Origin: Beaufortia kweichowensis
Taxonomy: Eukaryota; Chordata; Actinopteri; Cypriniformes; Gastromyzontidae
Assembly: GCA_019155185.1 (NCBI GenBank)
Contig: CM032806.1
Coordinates: 15,178,580-15,242,579 of the forward strand
DNA length: 64,000 nt
Direction of reading: 5' to 3'
The notes under the pieces are model-generated. The model was not told where the DNA came from. It worked only from the letters and a program-made list of their open reading frames with translations, and did not search any database. Shown piece by piece: positions 46,013 through 58,160 of the stretch (the stretch's first letter is position 1; each line of letters starts with the position of its first letter). Made by a program: the position numbers and the translations under genes.

Positions 46013-46285
46013 TTTTTAAATGTTTAGATATTAGATATTTTCTCCAAAAATTATAAGTCTTTAAAAAAAGGTGATTAGGTGATTTTATAAATTACAGGAA
46101 CATTAACATTTTTTATACATTTTTTGTTTATGTTTATTGTTATGAAAATTGGTCAAATATTTAATTTTGAGTGTTATACCTTTCCATCAATTTATAGTTT
46201 TTCATGATTAGATTCAACTATAAAATATTAAAGTAAATAGGGAAATATGGGTGTTTCTCCTGAGGAACGTTGACAGGTAACAGGT
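46013..46285. repeat. Dispersed repeat, copy 1 (unclassified)
   Basis: This segment matches 57360-57590 in the same orientation over many blocks, for example TATACCTTTCCATCAATTTA followed by TAGTTT and TCATGATTAGA, and later CCTGAGGAA. Base identity by eye is about 75-80 % with small indels. No inverted ends or coding frame were seen. Confidence 0.75.
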
Positions 46286-48135
46286 TAGAAAATAGTCAGC
46301 AAGACAATATTTACTGGAATAAACCAAGCCAACTAGTTCCAGTCTTTCTTATATCAGTTTACATTTTTAATTTTGGAGGAATTATTGTGATATTATGGAC
46401 GAAATTCCTGATGAAAATTTGATTCAGGTTTAGACCATCTTTTTCATCTTCCAGCACTTCTGAATACACTCAAATAAATCACTGATGTGACATTCCACGA
46501 TTCAAAGAGCCTGTTTGACGACGTGTTTGAGGATGACGCTCCTACCGTCATTTCACAAGACAATTAGTGATCTTGTGTTGCTCTGGCTTCTCTTTCATTG
46601 TTTTGTGTGTGTTGGTTTGGGAAGAACATTGTCTAAGTGTGCTCATCAATAAAGCATTCAGACTTACGTACATCTATATAATGAGAAAAGGGTGGAGTGA
46701 GAAACATTAAGGGAGTTGCTAGTTTGAGTGCTTTTTTATCTTTTTAAAGCACAACATCGTGCTGAACGACAGGTGTCAGAAGGGTTGTCATTACAGCTGT
46801 CAATGAGCTTATCTGATGAAAGCAGTCCACGTGGAAAATACTTTCATCATTCAAAACATTCAGTATACCTGACAAATTTACACTTGGTGTCTTGATTGGT
46901 TATTTGTAGGGAAGTTTGTTTCTTTTTTGGGGAGCTTAGAAATATAGACAAATCACAATGTGTGTAAATATTGCTAAACACTTCTGACAAGGTAAAAAGT
47001 TTATCAGTTTTATCAGAAACATCTTTACAATACGTCATCATAGCATGTTACTGTGAAATGACAGACAGATTTTTATCTCACAACAAAAAACTGACACATA
47101 TTGGATGTTAAGTACATGTACAGTATAAGTACAGTATTACAACAAAAACACTGTTTGATCTACAGTGCATATACAAAACAATTATGTACTTAATACACGT
47201 ATAAAAGTAGTTTGTAGTATTGCTGAGTAATTAAATAGTATTACTCATGTAATGATTATAATTTAAAACAGAAAATGACTAATAATGTTTAAAAATGACT
47301 AAGAAATGCGTAAGTGTGTATATATTATATACCTGCTTTATAAAGTTGGTTATACAACAGTTCCAGTTCTGTAATCTAATTACGTAAGCGTCATTCCTAG
47401 ATGTTTATAATGTTGTTTGTTGTTGTGCTGTTCCAGACATGCTGTTGTAGTGCATTGCTTTGCGACAGACAATTTTCAAATGTGGACCAAAAATGACCAG
47501 CTATATGAGGTCAAATCAAATAAATCGTACAAAAAATCATACAAAATTCTATGAGATGTGCAGAAAATGTCAGGTATATTTATTTGTAACATATTTGAAT
47601 CCCAAATCCAACTGGAATCTCCCTGTTTTGTGTCTTTGCTACCCAGAGTTCCTGCTGTATGTTTCATTCATGTGTCTGATTAATACCCATGTCTGTTCAA
47701 GGTTGCTAAATGGCCTGTAACAGAGCTGCTGGTAAGAGCCATACGAGAATCAGTCATGATAAAACCGACAGTCAGAGACCCATGTCTGCTATCTGACTCT
47801 GCCTGCACATGATTGGTCACTCCTGATGGGGTCAGAGTTCAGGGTTGCTGTGATCCTGTGAATGCTCTTCACTGAGAGGGTCAGCTGGGCCACATGCAAC
47901 CGCAAACCCACGCAGTCATTTATACATAAATACATACACGTGTTTGCCTGCTGTGTTTACTTACTTTTATCAGTATTAAGCTGTAACTGAACTGGAATTC
48001 CATCTAAAGCTACAGACAAGCTCTTACACGTCCACTGTCCGCAAACTCAATATTAGTAAAGAGAGAATTATTTTCACTGTCATAGTTTAGGGTTAATAAA
48101 GTATGCATTACGTTCTTGTAGTCTTTCATGTTGAC

Positions 48136-48216
48136 TTTATCTGAGATAAACATTACTTATCAAGCAGCCGCTTCCGCAATCGAAATGATACGCAATTAAA
48201 AGTATGTTTTTGATAA
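48136..48216. promoter_or_regulatory. Cluster of GATA motifs
   Basis: TTATCT (48138-48143) abuts AGATAA (48144-48149) as a GATA palindrome, TTATCA follows at 48158-48163, and GATAAGACAG lies at about 48213. It is a candidate regulatory element only; motifs this short recur by chance in AT-rich DNA. Confidence 0.25.
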
Positions 48217-49184
48217 GACAGATGATATTGTTATTTTAATTATTAAAGCTTTGTTGTCCTGTATTGTTTATGCTACAAGTCAACATTCTTAGTGCAATCT
48301 GCTTACAAAATGCCAATGAGATCATGCTGTACAGGCATTATTTGCAAACGTGAGGCGTTTCTGACTTGAAGGAACCATCCTGAACACCACACTTCTTTCT
48401 CTGGCAAGCACCCACTGTGGAAGATTTCCACAGACACAATTCACATTTTCCTCACAAGATGTGAAATCTGATACGGTAGTCAATGTGTTTTTCCAATGCA
48501 TTTAGGAAACCGATTCTCAGCACGGGTTCCCCCAGTACAGGCGATAATGTAGAAGTACGCAATGTTGACAGTCAGGTCAGGTGTGGTTACTTGGAATGAT
48601 ATCTTCTAATCGATATGAAAAGAATGACGCCTCACCCAATCGCTGAATAGAACTCCATTAAAGGTGAGGATGCCCTACGACTGTTTTTAAAGAGGGTGTG
48701 CATGCTAAAAGCAGCTTGTAACAATAATGATCAAACAACGGTGGTCAAATGACTCTGTGCATTGTTTTGCGGGTGTGTGAAAGAACAGCCAAATGAAATT
48801 ATGTAAATGAGAACTTCCAAAAAGATTGAAAGAATGAATAAATAATATGGTTTGGTAGAGTACTCTGTATTTTTAAGCCTGTATTTACCGTCCTCTCGTC
48901 CCATAACTGGACCACATACCTTACACTGCTGACCCACCTGCCTTATCAGTTTGTTTACATGTCTAATGTCTGCATCTTTCAGTCTCGACATGCAGGCTGT
49001 CTCATTTGTCAGCCTACACTAAAATCTTATACTTCATTCCTACAAATGATGTTGTCTTAGCCAATCAGTGACCATGCTAGATACAATATAGGTGTAAACA
49101 TATAGTGAACCACTCTGAGCTCTTAACTGTGGCAGAATCATGCATATAATAAATGTTCCTGTATGCCCCCTCATTTGGAGGGTT

Positions 49185-49235
49185 ACCAGTGCAAATGCCA
49201 CGGGTTCGATTCCCAGGAAAAATAAATGCGGGTAA
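49185..49235 (+). repeat. tRNA-derived SINE fragment
   Basis: CCACGGGTTCGATTCCCAGG contains a B-box (GGTTCGATTCC) of tRNA-type polymerase III promoters. There is no A-box at the right spacing and no cloverleaf, so a truncated tRNA-SINE is likelier than a tRNA gene. Confidence 0.4.
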
Positions 49236-49420
49236 AATTGATAACTTTCACACAGAACACGCTTTTTTTCCATTCAGATGCGCTGCTTCCCATTGTTTTT
49301 CTATGTAAACACGCGTCAGACCATGTTTAACCACACTCGCGTCTCGTGCATGAGCGCCGCGTTTTTAAGACGTCGTGTCGCGTTAAAAGAATATAACTTT
49401 TACAAGGCTGCATCTACAGC

Positions 49421-49970
49421 CAGTGTTGCCAACTATTTTCAATGGAAAGTAGCTAAAGTCTGCTAAAAGTCGCTAAATGTCGCTAAGACGCGAATTTGCA
49501 TATTAATGACGTAATCACGCGTATTTGCATTCTGCCTAATGGTGGTACTTTATAACTGTTTTTCCCTAATGCGCACATAATTTCCAGTATAAAACTGTTA
49601 TCAATTAACGTAAGAAGAAGAAACGGTAAAATTAAATGGTTTTATTTCAAAACAAAGGGAAGCAGGTAAGGGATTGGTCCGGTAACAATTCGTTTGCACA
49701 TACGCAGCTCATTCACGTCTATGTCAGATGCCGTGCGGTCGCTGGAATGTGCTGCTCCTCTCAGCCGGAGCCAGACCTCACAGGGAGAGGTGTAACTGCT
49801 GTACCGGGAAAGTAGGCCTCGCTCGCAGGACAGTACTGGCGGCATTTGGAAAGTTGCTATGGTTTGTCCAAAAGTCGCTAGATTTGTCGCTAGGCGCCAT
49901 TTAAAAAGTCGCTAAAGGGGTCTGAAAAGTCGCTAAATCTAGCGACAAAGTCGCTAAGTTGGCAACACTG
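49421..49970. mobile_element. hAT-type element with 8-bp target duplication and GTCGCTA repeats
   Basis: The element starts CAGTGTTGCCAAC and ends GTTGGCAACACTG (13-bp terminal inverted repeats). Perfect 8-bp direct repeats TCTACAGC flank it at 49413-49420 and 49971-49978, as for hAT transposons. The ends are studded with GTCGCTA/TAGCGAC heptamers (about four near the left end counting one-base variants, six near the right), likely transposase-binding sites. The 550-bp interior has a GC-rich centre (49640-49850) with a short minus-strand ORF of 67 codons (49845-49642) of unknown origin and no transposase domain. Confidence 0.9.
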
Positions 49971-49980
49971 TCTACAGCTA

Positions 49981-50042
49981 ATCAATGTCAGTTTCAGAAC
50001 AGCGGACCAATCAATGTCAGTTTCAGAACAGCGGACCAATCA
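49981..50042 (+). repeat. 29-bp tandem duplication
   Basis: A 29-base unit starting ATCAATGTCAGTTTCAGAAC occurs twice in perfect tandem, starting at 49981 and 50010, directly beside the hAT target duplication. Confidence 0.92.
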
Positions 50043-53000
50043 GGAAAGCCCGGGGGCGGGGCGATCTTGTTTACAGTAGCAGGTTGGCACGGCTCGAGGC
50101 GTTCGCGTCCTGAGCTGTACTTTTTGAAACCCTTCCTTTTAAACCCCTTTCCTCACAATACAAATATTAAAACCTAAAAATATGTATTAATGCAATTTTC
50201 ATGAAGTAAAATCACTAAAATTCTAACTTCCATCGGAAAAATAAGTCCCTGATTGCCTGTGCTTTATCATAAAGAAAACTATTGGCCAATCAGAATCAAG
50301 GACTGGAACTAACCATTTCATAACATGCCATAAGACAATGTTTGTAAAATTAATGGAAGTATTCTAAAATATATTTAAAACTGAAAATTATACAGTATAA
50401 CAATATGCATGTTTCACATTCTTTCTGATTGTTCTGTCCACGTGACAGAGCATTTGGATGCACACACTGACATTGCAATATTATTATTAATATTGTAATA
50501 TATTGTAATAATTTAATAATAATATAATATTATTAAATATGCAATATTTCTGTAATTTTGATATACTGTGCAGTCCTAATGTATATTATATTTATATTTT
50601 TTCTCAGAACTTGACAATCCTCATTTTAAGGAGCATTAGCCTTTGCTGCAGAGATCTTTGTCTGTAATTGTATAGCAAATAGGCATTACTCAGAGCGTGA
50701 ACCCGCAGATGTTACGGATGTGAGTAACGGAAACATCAACATGGCCTAATCCCCACTCACAACAGGCCACACTCCCTTCTAGAACCAATGTCACTCTCCT
50801 GATAATAACTGTGTATAAACTTGTGCTAGACAGAGTGAAGAGATGAACCTGCTTTATCAGGGTTTCTAACTCTTTTAATCCTTTAGTGATGGAGCCAAAG
50901 TGGCTGAGACACTGGATCAGTTAGACCCAAAGGTTTTAATCCTGTTTACCCCTAAACGTAGACTACAGCATCTTCCGCCCCAAAGGCCGTTGTTTACAAC
51001 CATCACAGCGAGAACAGCAATCAGGGAAAGAGAGATGAATGTTTTGGTTGAATAAATGTGAATCTGACATGATAGGAGGTTGTTTTGGAAGCCAGTTGGC
51101 CAGTTATAAACTGGTTGCCAGAATCCAGAATTTCATTTAACAACAATGTCCTTAAAAAATCAGTACATGTGATTCTTGTATTGTAAAAAAACAGTTCCTG
51201 ACTGCTGATGTCTATTATTTGGACATTAAAACCAGCACTGGATTGCAGACTTCTCTCAAATCTTGAAAGAGAGTATCTTGCAGTATGTTTTATGGTTTAT
51301 CAGCTGGAAAAAATCACTTTGAGAGTGATCCTGTTTCTTGCATCTTTATCATTATAGTTGTGGTGTGAATTCTCTCGCTATTTTCTTCAATTTAAAAAGA
51401 TTTTTATAAACTTTATCTTTACGGTTATAGTTATCATTAACTTCCAAAGTGTAAACGGGCCCTTGATCTCAGAGAAACAGGTTCCATTTGCCAATAACTT
51501 TTAATAACTTTTAATAACTTATAAATCTCTCTTGCCTATCCTAAAATCCAGTGGAGAAATAGAAAAAGGAAAACGATTGTTGATATAGAGTAAAGTAAAA
51601 CTGTAGATGTATAAAATAATTGTACTGTAGAAAGCGGTGGCATATGCACCAGCAACGAGGATGGTCACTTTCTCCTTTAAAAGACATTAATACGTGCAAA
51701 TATTGGCATGAATGTGCAATCTTAAATTACCTGAAATTAAACTGTGCCACAAAATCATTTTTATTCATAATAAATGAAAAAGCCACATGACTCGCCTGTG
51801 GTGAAAACATTTAATAAAATTTGATACTGATAATAAATTGTGGATGGATGTGATATTCTTAAATATTTTTTAAATGTGTAAAATAAACGTTATAAAACAG
51901 TTCATTAACTTTTACAATTTAATTCAGGTTTACACAAATTCGTTATGCTGTTCAACCTGAATGTTTAATGCCCAGTATGTGGTTGTATATCTGCTCGAAT
52001 GTGTTAACTCCACCCGTACTTGCGTGAGAGAATGATCTAGTTTGATTGGCAGGTGTAAGTTAACATGACTGAGTCACTATCAAGAGCTTTGTTCAGTCAC
52101 ACACCTGGGGGTCACCTGCTCCACCCACTATGACCTCCACATGTTCAGTGTCAGATAATCCCCTCACCTGACTCACTTGTACCCCAGACCACCAACATGA
52201 ATTTACAATAATTCAGATATGAACATTCTTTTAACTGGAAGCATTTTGCAGCAGCAGTCATTTTAAATATTTAAAGTATTTTTAATGCTTATATTTGTTT
52301 GTTCTCAAATGTCAAATTACTATTGCTGTGAGTGGTAAAGCCAAAAATAATCAAGTAATGCCAAGCACTCAAGAAAAAAGATAATAAATTAAAGAGGCAA
52401 GTGCTTTGGTAATTACTGGGTATGACCATTTTACATAATACACTTTGACAAGCAGACAAAACAAATAATGCAGGTGTGGCTTGACAACAGGTTCATTGGA
52501 GAAAAACAGCTATCTCTGACATGAGTGCCACAAGCCCATACAAGTGTTGTGGTCCCTTCTATTGTCTTAAGAATTATTCGCCCATACATAAAAATGCTGT
52601 TGTTTTTCACTGAGCAAAAAAGATTAAAAAGCACTTTAATGAAAAATAAAATCACATCCCATACCACAAAAAAAGTCTATACGACTTATAGAATTTATTT
52701 GAATATACTTTTTGTGAGGAATAGGCTAAAATTTAGGCTGTTGTTCATGGTAAATCTCTGCTGAAGCTTTTATACTGTATCTTGTCCATTTTACATATTT
52801 AAACATGTTTGCCACATTCAGTTATGATAAACCTGGCAATGTTACGACTACAAACACAAATTTTAGAACTTTGATGAAGGTAAAATTTATTAATAAACAA
52901 GTATCTCCAGTTGAAATTTCACACACAAAGCTATAAACTGTCTTTAAATAGGAAACATAATAGAAAATGGGCTTATGACTTATTTTTTTAATTTTGCCTT

Positions 53001-55825
53001 TCTTTTTAAGGTGTCATTTTACATTATTATAATATACTTAGTAGGGCTAAAGTGATTTGCTTGTTGTTTTTACATTAATGATGTCAGATCTCACTGCATT
53101 CTTTCACAGTCAATTTGCTAATCACCTTTGACATATTTAAGGGAACGGCTTCGCAGCCAATCCCATACGTTTTCACATAACGTCACAATGAATTCTCCTG
53201 TGCGTATGCATACAATACAAGATACAAGAGTTTAATGGAAGATTTGGGGTGTAACAGAAATATTTTTGCTTCATGAAAAGAATTCATATGAAAAATAGAA
53301 TAAGAAATAGAAAGAAATGCACAAAATTCCAGAGTAACTCTGGAGCCAGGCCAAGTGGGTGGCATTCTAGGTGAACTCATGATCTGTACGAAAAACCCCT
53401 ATATCACGGCCCGCTCTTATCTCACAAACCAAAACAATGTCGCCAAACAGATTACTATTATTAAGTGGCATGACATTGTTGTGAAGATAGAAATATGCGG
53501 GGTGGATATACTCTAGATGGGTGGATCTGTAAGCTCACTTCAACTGAAAGAAAGGGGCCAAATCTAGAACAAGTTTGATGTCAAAACTACACTTCACTAA
53601 ACAGGTTTGAGTTTCAGATAATAACCGAAACCGGTTTTAATCATGTAAAATGGGAAGTGGTGAATTTCTTTCATCTGACAGATCTATGAAGTATTTCAAC
53701 TAGTCTTTAAATCATACAAGAATTAGAAATGTAACTAATACTCAATATACATGTAGTGTAATGTAACACGTATCAAATACATATAAATCATTTGATAAGA
53801 TGTCTATTGTCTTTTTTGGAAATATTTTATGATATCGTTGACGATGATGGCTTTTAATTTTAATTAATGTGAATTGGTAAATTGCTCAGTTTTGTAACTT
53901 TCTGCTTTACAGCTACAGCTACTGTACAGTTAGTGATGACACTAAGTTGACAAAACAGTCCAAATATTCATGCATACCTCACTTTAACAGGTCTGTAACA
54001 AACATTTCTTCCAGCTATTCATGTAAGCCCTACACTTACTGAGACACTTTTTTGTAGATTTAGCTAAAGAGGTGTGGTTATGCATGAGAGCTCTTTAAAG
54101 AGAGATGATTAATGGCCTACATGGCAGTAGCTTCCTTAAGAAAAAAAGTGAAGAAAAACAAAAAAACATGTTGTATAACCAAAATCTAGCAGATTTTGAG
54201 TGTAAACAATGTGTGTGTGTATATATCAAGATGTGAGAACCAGACATTTCACAAATCACAACAAAAAATGATCACAATTTGATTTGACTTTATAACAGTT
54301 GGCACCAACTGGCTTATGTTTAGTGTTAAGTCTTTTTGCTTGTATTAAATAACTCCAAACTTTAACTTCCTTTTATTTGATAAATATCTCCATTTCACCC
54401 AAAATGTCACCCTGTACGCCCCTCTGTATGATATATGTAAATACAAGATATATGGGAATACATGTAAAACACAAATATAATATATGTTCATTTATTGGAT
54501 TTTGCTTCTTAAATTCTTAATTTTACAATATGGATAGGTATATGAAATGTACAATTATATTTTACAACATAATGTAGAAATATACACATATGCATCCACA
54601 TATATAAACTATAATTTTCGTCATTTTTGTCAGATTTCTAATGATTCTTTGTTCAGTTTAGTCTCGCAGATTTTAAAGACCCCGTTGTCTCAAACCGTGT
54701 TCTCTTGTCTCACTGATTGTACCATCTTAACAGGGTAAATCATGTCATCTTTCCTGGAGAAACCTACCTTCATCCATCAGACAACAGACCACCTCCGGTT
54801 TAGGCTGTTTAAGCAATTGCTCTACTGAATTCAACTTAAGCTGAACTGGACAAGCATGAGGGTGCTTGTGATTACTATCTCTTGTAGCAATGTTAAACGT
54901 CTATGTTGAGCAGGCCCGCATGTTTTACGAAAGAATCCTTCTCTTGATTTATCAGCCAGTATGCCTTGTGAACATGGCAAGTGTTCAAAAATAGCTCCAG
55001 TCATTTGTAGACAATGAAAACTTTTTACGTTTATAAGAATTAGTTTTGAAAGAGTGTCATGGGAAAATTTAATGCTGGAACCTGTTAGTCTCACCACTGA
55101 AGTGTTTACAAACTTTGAAATCAAACTGGTAAAATTAGGTCCATGTGTAGAAATATGGATAACTTAAAGCTGTATTAAAATTAATTGCAGTAAATGAAAC
55201 ATTGGCTAATTTTTGTAACATTAATAGGACCTTCTAAAACATTATTACGATGATACTTTTCTAAATTCTCCTGTTAACTGGCCCAACAAGATAGGTACAA
55301 CAAGCTTTCAGATGGCATGACAGGTATTTTTGACGCACATCCATTTCTTGAAATGATTTAAAATTGATAAGCTGTCAATTCAGTCATTTTTTAATTCTGG
55401 AATTTCTGTTTCAGCAGGGACATGAGCATTTTTTAAACACTTGGCATTTATCAATGTACCCATCTGCTATGTGACCATATATTAAGACACATTTAATTTT
55501 ATATTTGTGCTTTAAATAAAGCGTACTGGTCCGATTACAATCCCAAAGACATTACAATAATACAATATATCTTAGTATCATGTATTTTATCATTTGTCTG
55601 TTTTTTACAGAATTTATTTTCTATTTTTCCGTAATGTTGTCAAAATTGCTGTTCAAAATTGTAAAGAGATGTAAAAGTGCTACAGAAATAAACTGAATAA
55701 AACAGAATTAAAAGTCTTCCTTACAATAAAACGTCGAAATGTGTTATCTCTTCATCCAGGAATAAGCAAAAGTGCATCTTGAAAGCTCATTCAACACTCA
55801 CGATGTATGTGCACCATTGAAAAAT
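50043..55825. other. Intergenic region to nkx3-1, right part
   Basis: No coding exon recognised. It contains a decayed MITE at about 51345-51465, a regulatory-motif cluster at 52066-52176, and otherwise unique AT-rich DNA. The ORFs at 52525-52764 and 54831-55124 have no recognisable domain. Confidence 0.5.
52060..52180. promoter_or_regulatory. Candidate enhancer: NF-E2/AP-1, GATA, CACCC and E-box motifs
   Basis: Within 120 bp lie TGACTGAGTCA (52066-52076, an AP-1/NF-E2 core), an adjoining reversed GATA site (ACTATCAAG, 52076-52084), CACCTG E-boxes (about 52103, 52113 and 52165), a CACCC-type CCACCC (52121), AGATAA (52153-52158) and a second TGACTCA (52169-52175). The combination is typical of erythroid enhancers. 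The nearest erythroid gene is slc25a37, whose coding end is 12 kb upstream. The function is inferred from motifs alone. Confidence 0.4.
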
Positions 55826-55950
55826 ATACTTTTATTAAACAGAATACAAAGCTGTACAAGATAAATTCAGAAATGTTATAATATTATATAATATTATACA
55901 AACAATTAATAATATTAAACATTCACAAAGTCCAAGTTAGTGTCCTTTTA
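55826..55950 (-). terminator. nkx3-1: nkx3-1 3' UTR and polyadenylation signal
   Basis: TTTATT on the plus strand at 55831-55836 is AATAAA on the minus strand, 115 bp after the stop codon. Confidence 0.6.
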
Positions 55951-56786
55951 TCACAAAGCTGGTCTCCATACACTCAGTCCGTGCAGATCATACCCGTAAG
56001 GCCTGTACGGGTAGGATTTATAGACTGTGGCTAACAGTGACGCTCTGATGAAGTCCTCCTCCGCGGCAGCCACAACACTTCCGTTTGGTTTATGAAAGTA
56101 GTCCTCTTTGCCGTGCTCCGTTAACAGCCTCCGTTTGGTTTTATACCTCCTGTTCTGGAACCAGATTTTCACCTGAGTCTCGGTGAGGTGCAGCGCACCC
56201 GCGAGGTGCGCGCGCTCTGGCGCGCTCAGGTATCGCTGACGGCTGAATTTCTTCTCAAGCTCGAGCACCTGCAGGTGAGTGAAGGCGGCACGCGAGCGTT
56301 TCTTCTTCCCGCCGCCGCCGCTCGTCATCTCCGTCAACGACACAGTTTTATCCTCAGATCCTTGACAAACCGCGATGTCCGCTGAATCTGCCAAGGTAAG
56401 AAATATAGGAAATTAGTTGACATGTTAACAATTGCCAAACCATGCTGTGTGATAATATTACAAATTTCTTATTGTGAATATTTTGAAAAGCAGATGGTAA
56501 AAGACGCTGTGAGCCACCGGTTGGTTAGTTAGAAAGGTAGACTTGACTTGCATGTAGGCTAAATTATGTTTATTTAACTACCAACCTTTTAACTAACTAA
56601 CTAACTAACCAGGAACGACACGAGGATGTTTTAGATCAAATGAAATCGATGTGCTTTACCTGTTCGTCTGTCAGCGCTATCGTCTGTGCTGCTTTCAGAT
56701 CTCCATGAATCGTCATTTTTATCCTCTTTTAAAGAAAGAATGTCCTCTATGAAAAACGATGTAAGCTGCTTGTTTGAAGCCGCCAT
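55951..56786 (-). CDS. nkx3-1: NK-class homeodomain transcription factor Nkx3-1
   Basis: NKX3-1 is a nuclear transcriptional repressor acting in somite/sclerotome, gill/gland and prostate-type epithelium. Two exons on the minus strand join in frame: 56786-56660 (ATG at 56786-56784) and 56387-55951. The intron is GT-AG and the protein 187 aa. Residues 8-17 (LTSFFIEDIL) form the TN/EH1 motif that recruits Groucho/TLE. The homeodomain spans about 71-130, with WFQNRR in helix 3 and Tyr54, the NK-2-type mark that prefers AAGTG sites. The C-terminal SLLATVYKSYPYRPY resembles the SVYNSYPYYPY region of mammalian NKX3-1. NKX3-2 is the alternative, but it lacks this C-terminus and lies elsewhere. A frame in exon 2 appears to start at 56394, but only with TTG and inside the splice acceptor, so it is not the true start. 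Confidence 0.95.
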
Positions 56787-56960
56787 CTATGTCGCTCAAA
56801 TCCTGAGAAAGGTCAAAATAAAGCGTAGCTCCTGGTCAGTGTTCAGGTCCTGGTTAGTAATTGGTACTTTCACTCTTCTGCTCTCCTGCTTCACATTAAA
56901 TAGCGCGTGTGTGTCGCTATCTTCTCTCCTATTGGAGGAGCGCTTCAGTGACGTCTTTAG
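56787..56960 (-). promoter_or_regulatory. nkx3-1: nkx3-1 promoter region
   Basis: Upstream of the start codon, the minus strand has CGCGCTATTTAATGTG (about 56908-56893), a TATA-like box about 110 bp from the ATG, within a mildly GC-rich stretch containing an inverted CCAAT-like site (CTATTGGAGG on plus, about 56930). Confidence 0.4.
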
Positions 56961-57082
56961 TCCAAACTTCTTGATGGCTTAAACAGACACCAAGACATGG
57001 ACCATCTTCAAAATACACAGAGACGTGTCCTAAACTCTGATTCAATTAAAACATTAAACAGTGGCATAGACGTGTGTATAAT

Positions 57083-57130
<48 letters not shown>

Positions 57131-57131
57131 T
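57083..57131. repeat. (TTTC)n microsatellite
   Basis: About twelve TTTC units. The Lys/Glu/Arg-rich ORF seen on the other strand is only this repeat translated. Confidence 0.95.
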
Positions 57132-57359
57132 CCTTAGAAAGATGAAGAACTTTTTGTACTAAATTTTTGCATAAACTTTCCCTATCTGTCTTCTCCATCA
57201 ATATTTTTTTTTGTATCAGTATGTTATACTTACAACTAAAAAAAGAAATAAAAAACAATGAATCTGTATTAGGAACCATCAATATTAACACAACAATATT
57301 TATATTAACAACTAATAACAACTTTTACACCAGAAGTTGAGTATCTGAACTACAATTCT

Positions 57360-57590
57360 TAATTTTTAGATATTTGGTATTTTTTTAAGCATTTTTTTCA
57401 TTTGAGGTATTTATAAATTACAGTAACATTAACATTTTTTGTTTATATAAAAATTACTCAAATATTTCATCTTGAGTCTTATACCTTTCCATCAATTTAT
57501 AGTTTGTCATGATTAGAATAAAATTCAGCTACGAAATAATAAAGTGAACAGGAAAATAACATAGATGTTCCCCCTGAGGAAGATGCCTTG
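57360..57590. repeat. Dispersed repeat, copy 2 (unclassified)
   Basis: Same-orientation relative of 46013-46285, sharing TTTATAAATTACAG, AACATTAACATTTTTT, TATACCTTTCCATCAATTTA and CCTGAGGAA in the same order. Confidence 0.75.
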
Positions 57591-57704
57591 TACAACGGTT
57601 TGCTCCTAATCTTACACATCTGAACCGCTCTGCCCCGCATCCTTAACCAGCTCTGTTGAGATTTATTGTGTAACAAGATCTCAGTATTAGTCTCCTATCA
57701 TCCC

Positions 57705-58160
57705 TAAATGTCAAGCCGGGGCTAAACCCCGGGCACCGGGGTATGTGTTCATAAGCAAGAGGAGGTTCCATAGCCGGCCAGGGTCAGAGTGGGTGGCCCC
57801 CTCCCTATGGAGCTAATGAGTTCAACATATTTGGTCTCGGCTCCTTCTCCTGACCCACACGTTGTTGTATGGGTGTTTGTTTGTTGTGCCACTGTGCTTC
57901 TGTGTGACCCCCACAGTGTTGGCCCGAAGAGAGAGAGAGAGAGAATCATGGAGGTAGAGAGAGGTGAAGTTAAGGGGGAGGCACGGTGAGGTAGAGAATG
58001 AGACGAGGAAAGAGGACACACTGGCCCCGGGAGAGTAGGGAGTTTGCTTGGAATAACACATAGCCTGAGAGTGACAAACGGTACTATTGTCCACCGGCAT
58101 GACCTCCCACCATCAGCTCTGAAATATTCTTGTCTGTGGTTACCTCACTTAAAATTCGTC
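57705..58160. other. GC-rich unclassified island upstream of nkx3-1
   Basis: This segment has higher G+C than its surroundings, a small hairpin (GGGGCTAAACCCC, 57718) and a GA-rich run (57925-57940). No frame resembles a known protein. It could be a repeat remnant, a regulatory island or a non-coding exon. Confidence 0.35.

Larger units (their letters stand above)
40421..49410. other. Intergenic region slc25a37 to nkx3-1, left part
   Basis: No exon of a known gene was recognised. The region holds an inverted-repeat MITE (41283-41495), a copy of an unclassified dispersed repeat (46013-46285), a GATA-motif cluster (48136-48216) and a small SINE-like B-box fragment (49185-49235). Less AT-rich islands at 42880-43010, 44880-45130 and 47740-47940 are unexplained. 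ORFs of 60-89 codons here look like chance. Confidence 0.5.

Noticed and set aside
49185..49235. tRNA gene
   Set aside because: Only a B-box is present. No A-box, anticodon arm or acceptor stem could be paired.
55951..56394. 147-codon homeobox ORF taken as the whole nkx3-1 protein
   Set aside because: Its apparent start is TTG and overlaps the splice acceptor. The true N-terminus with the TN motif is in a separate exon at 56786-56660.
57046..57321. 91-codon ORF rich in Lys, Glu and Arg
   Set aside because: Product of translating the (TTTC)n microsatellite on the opposite strand.
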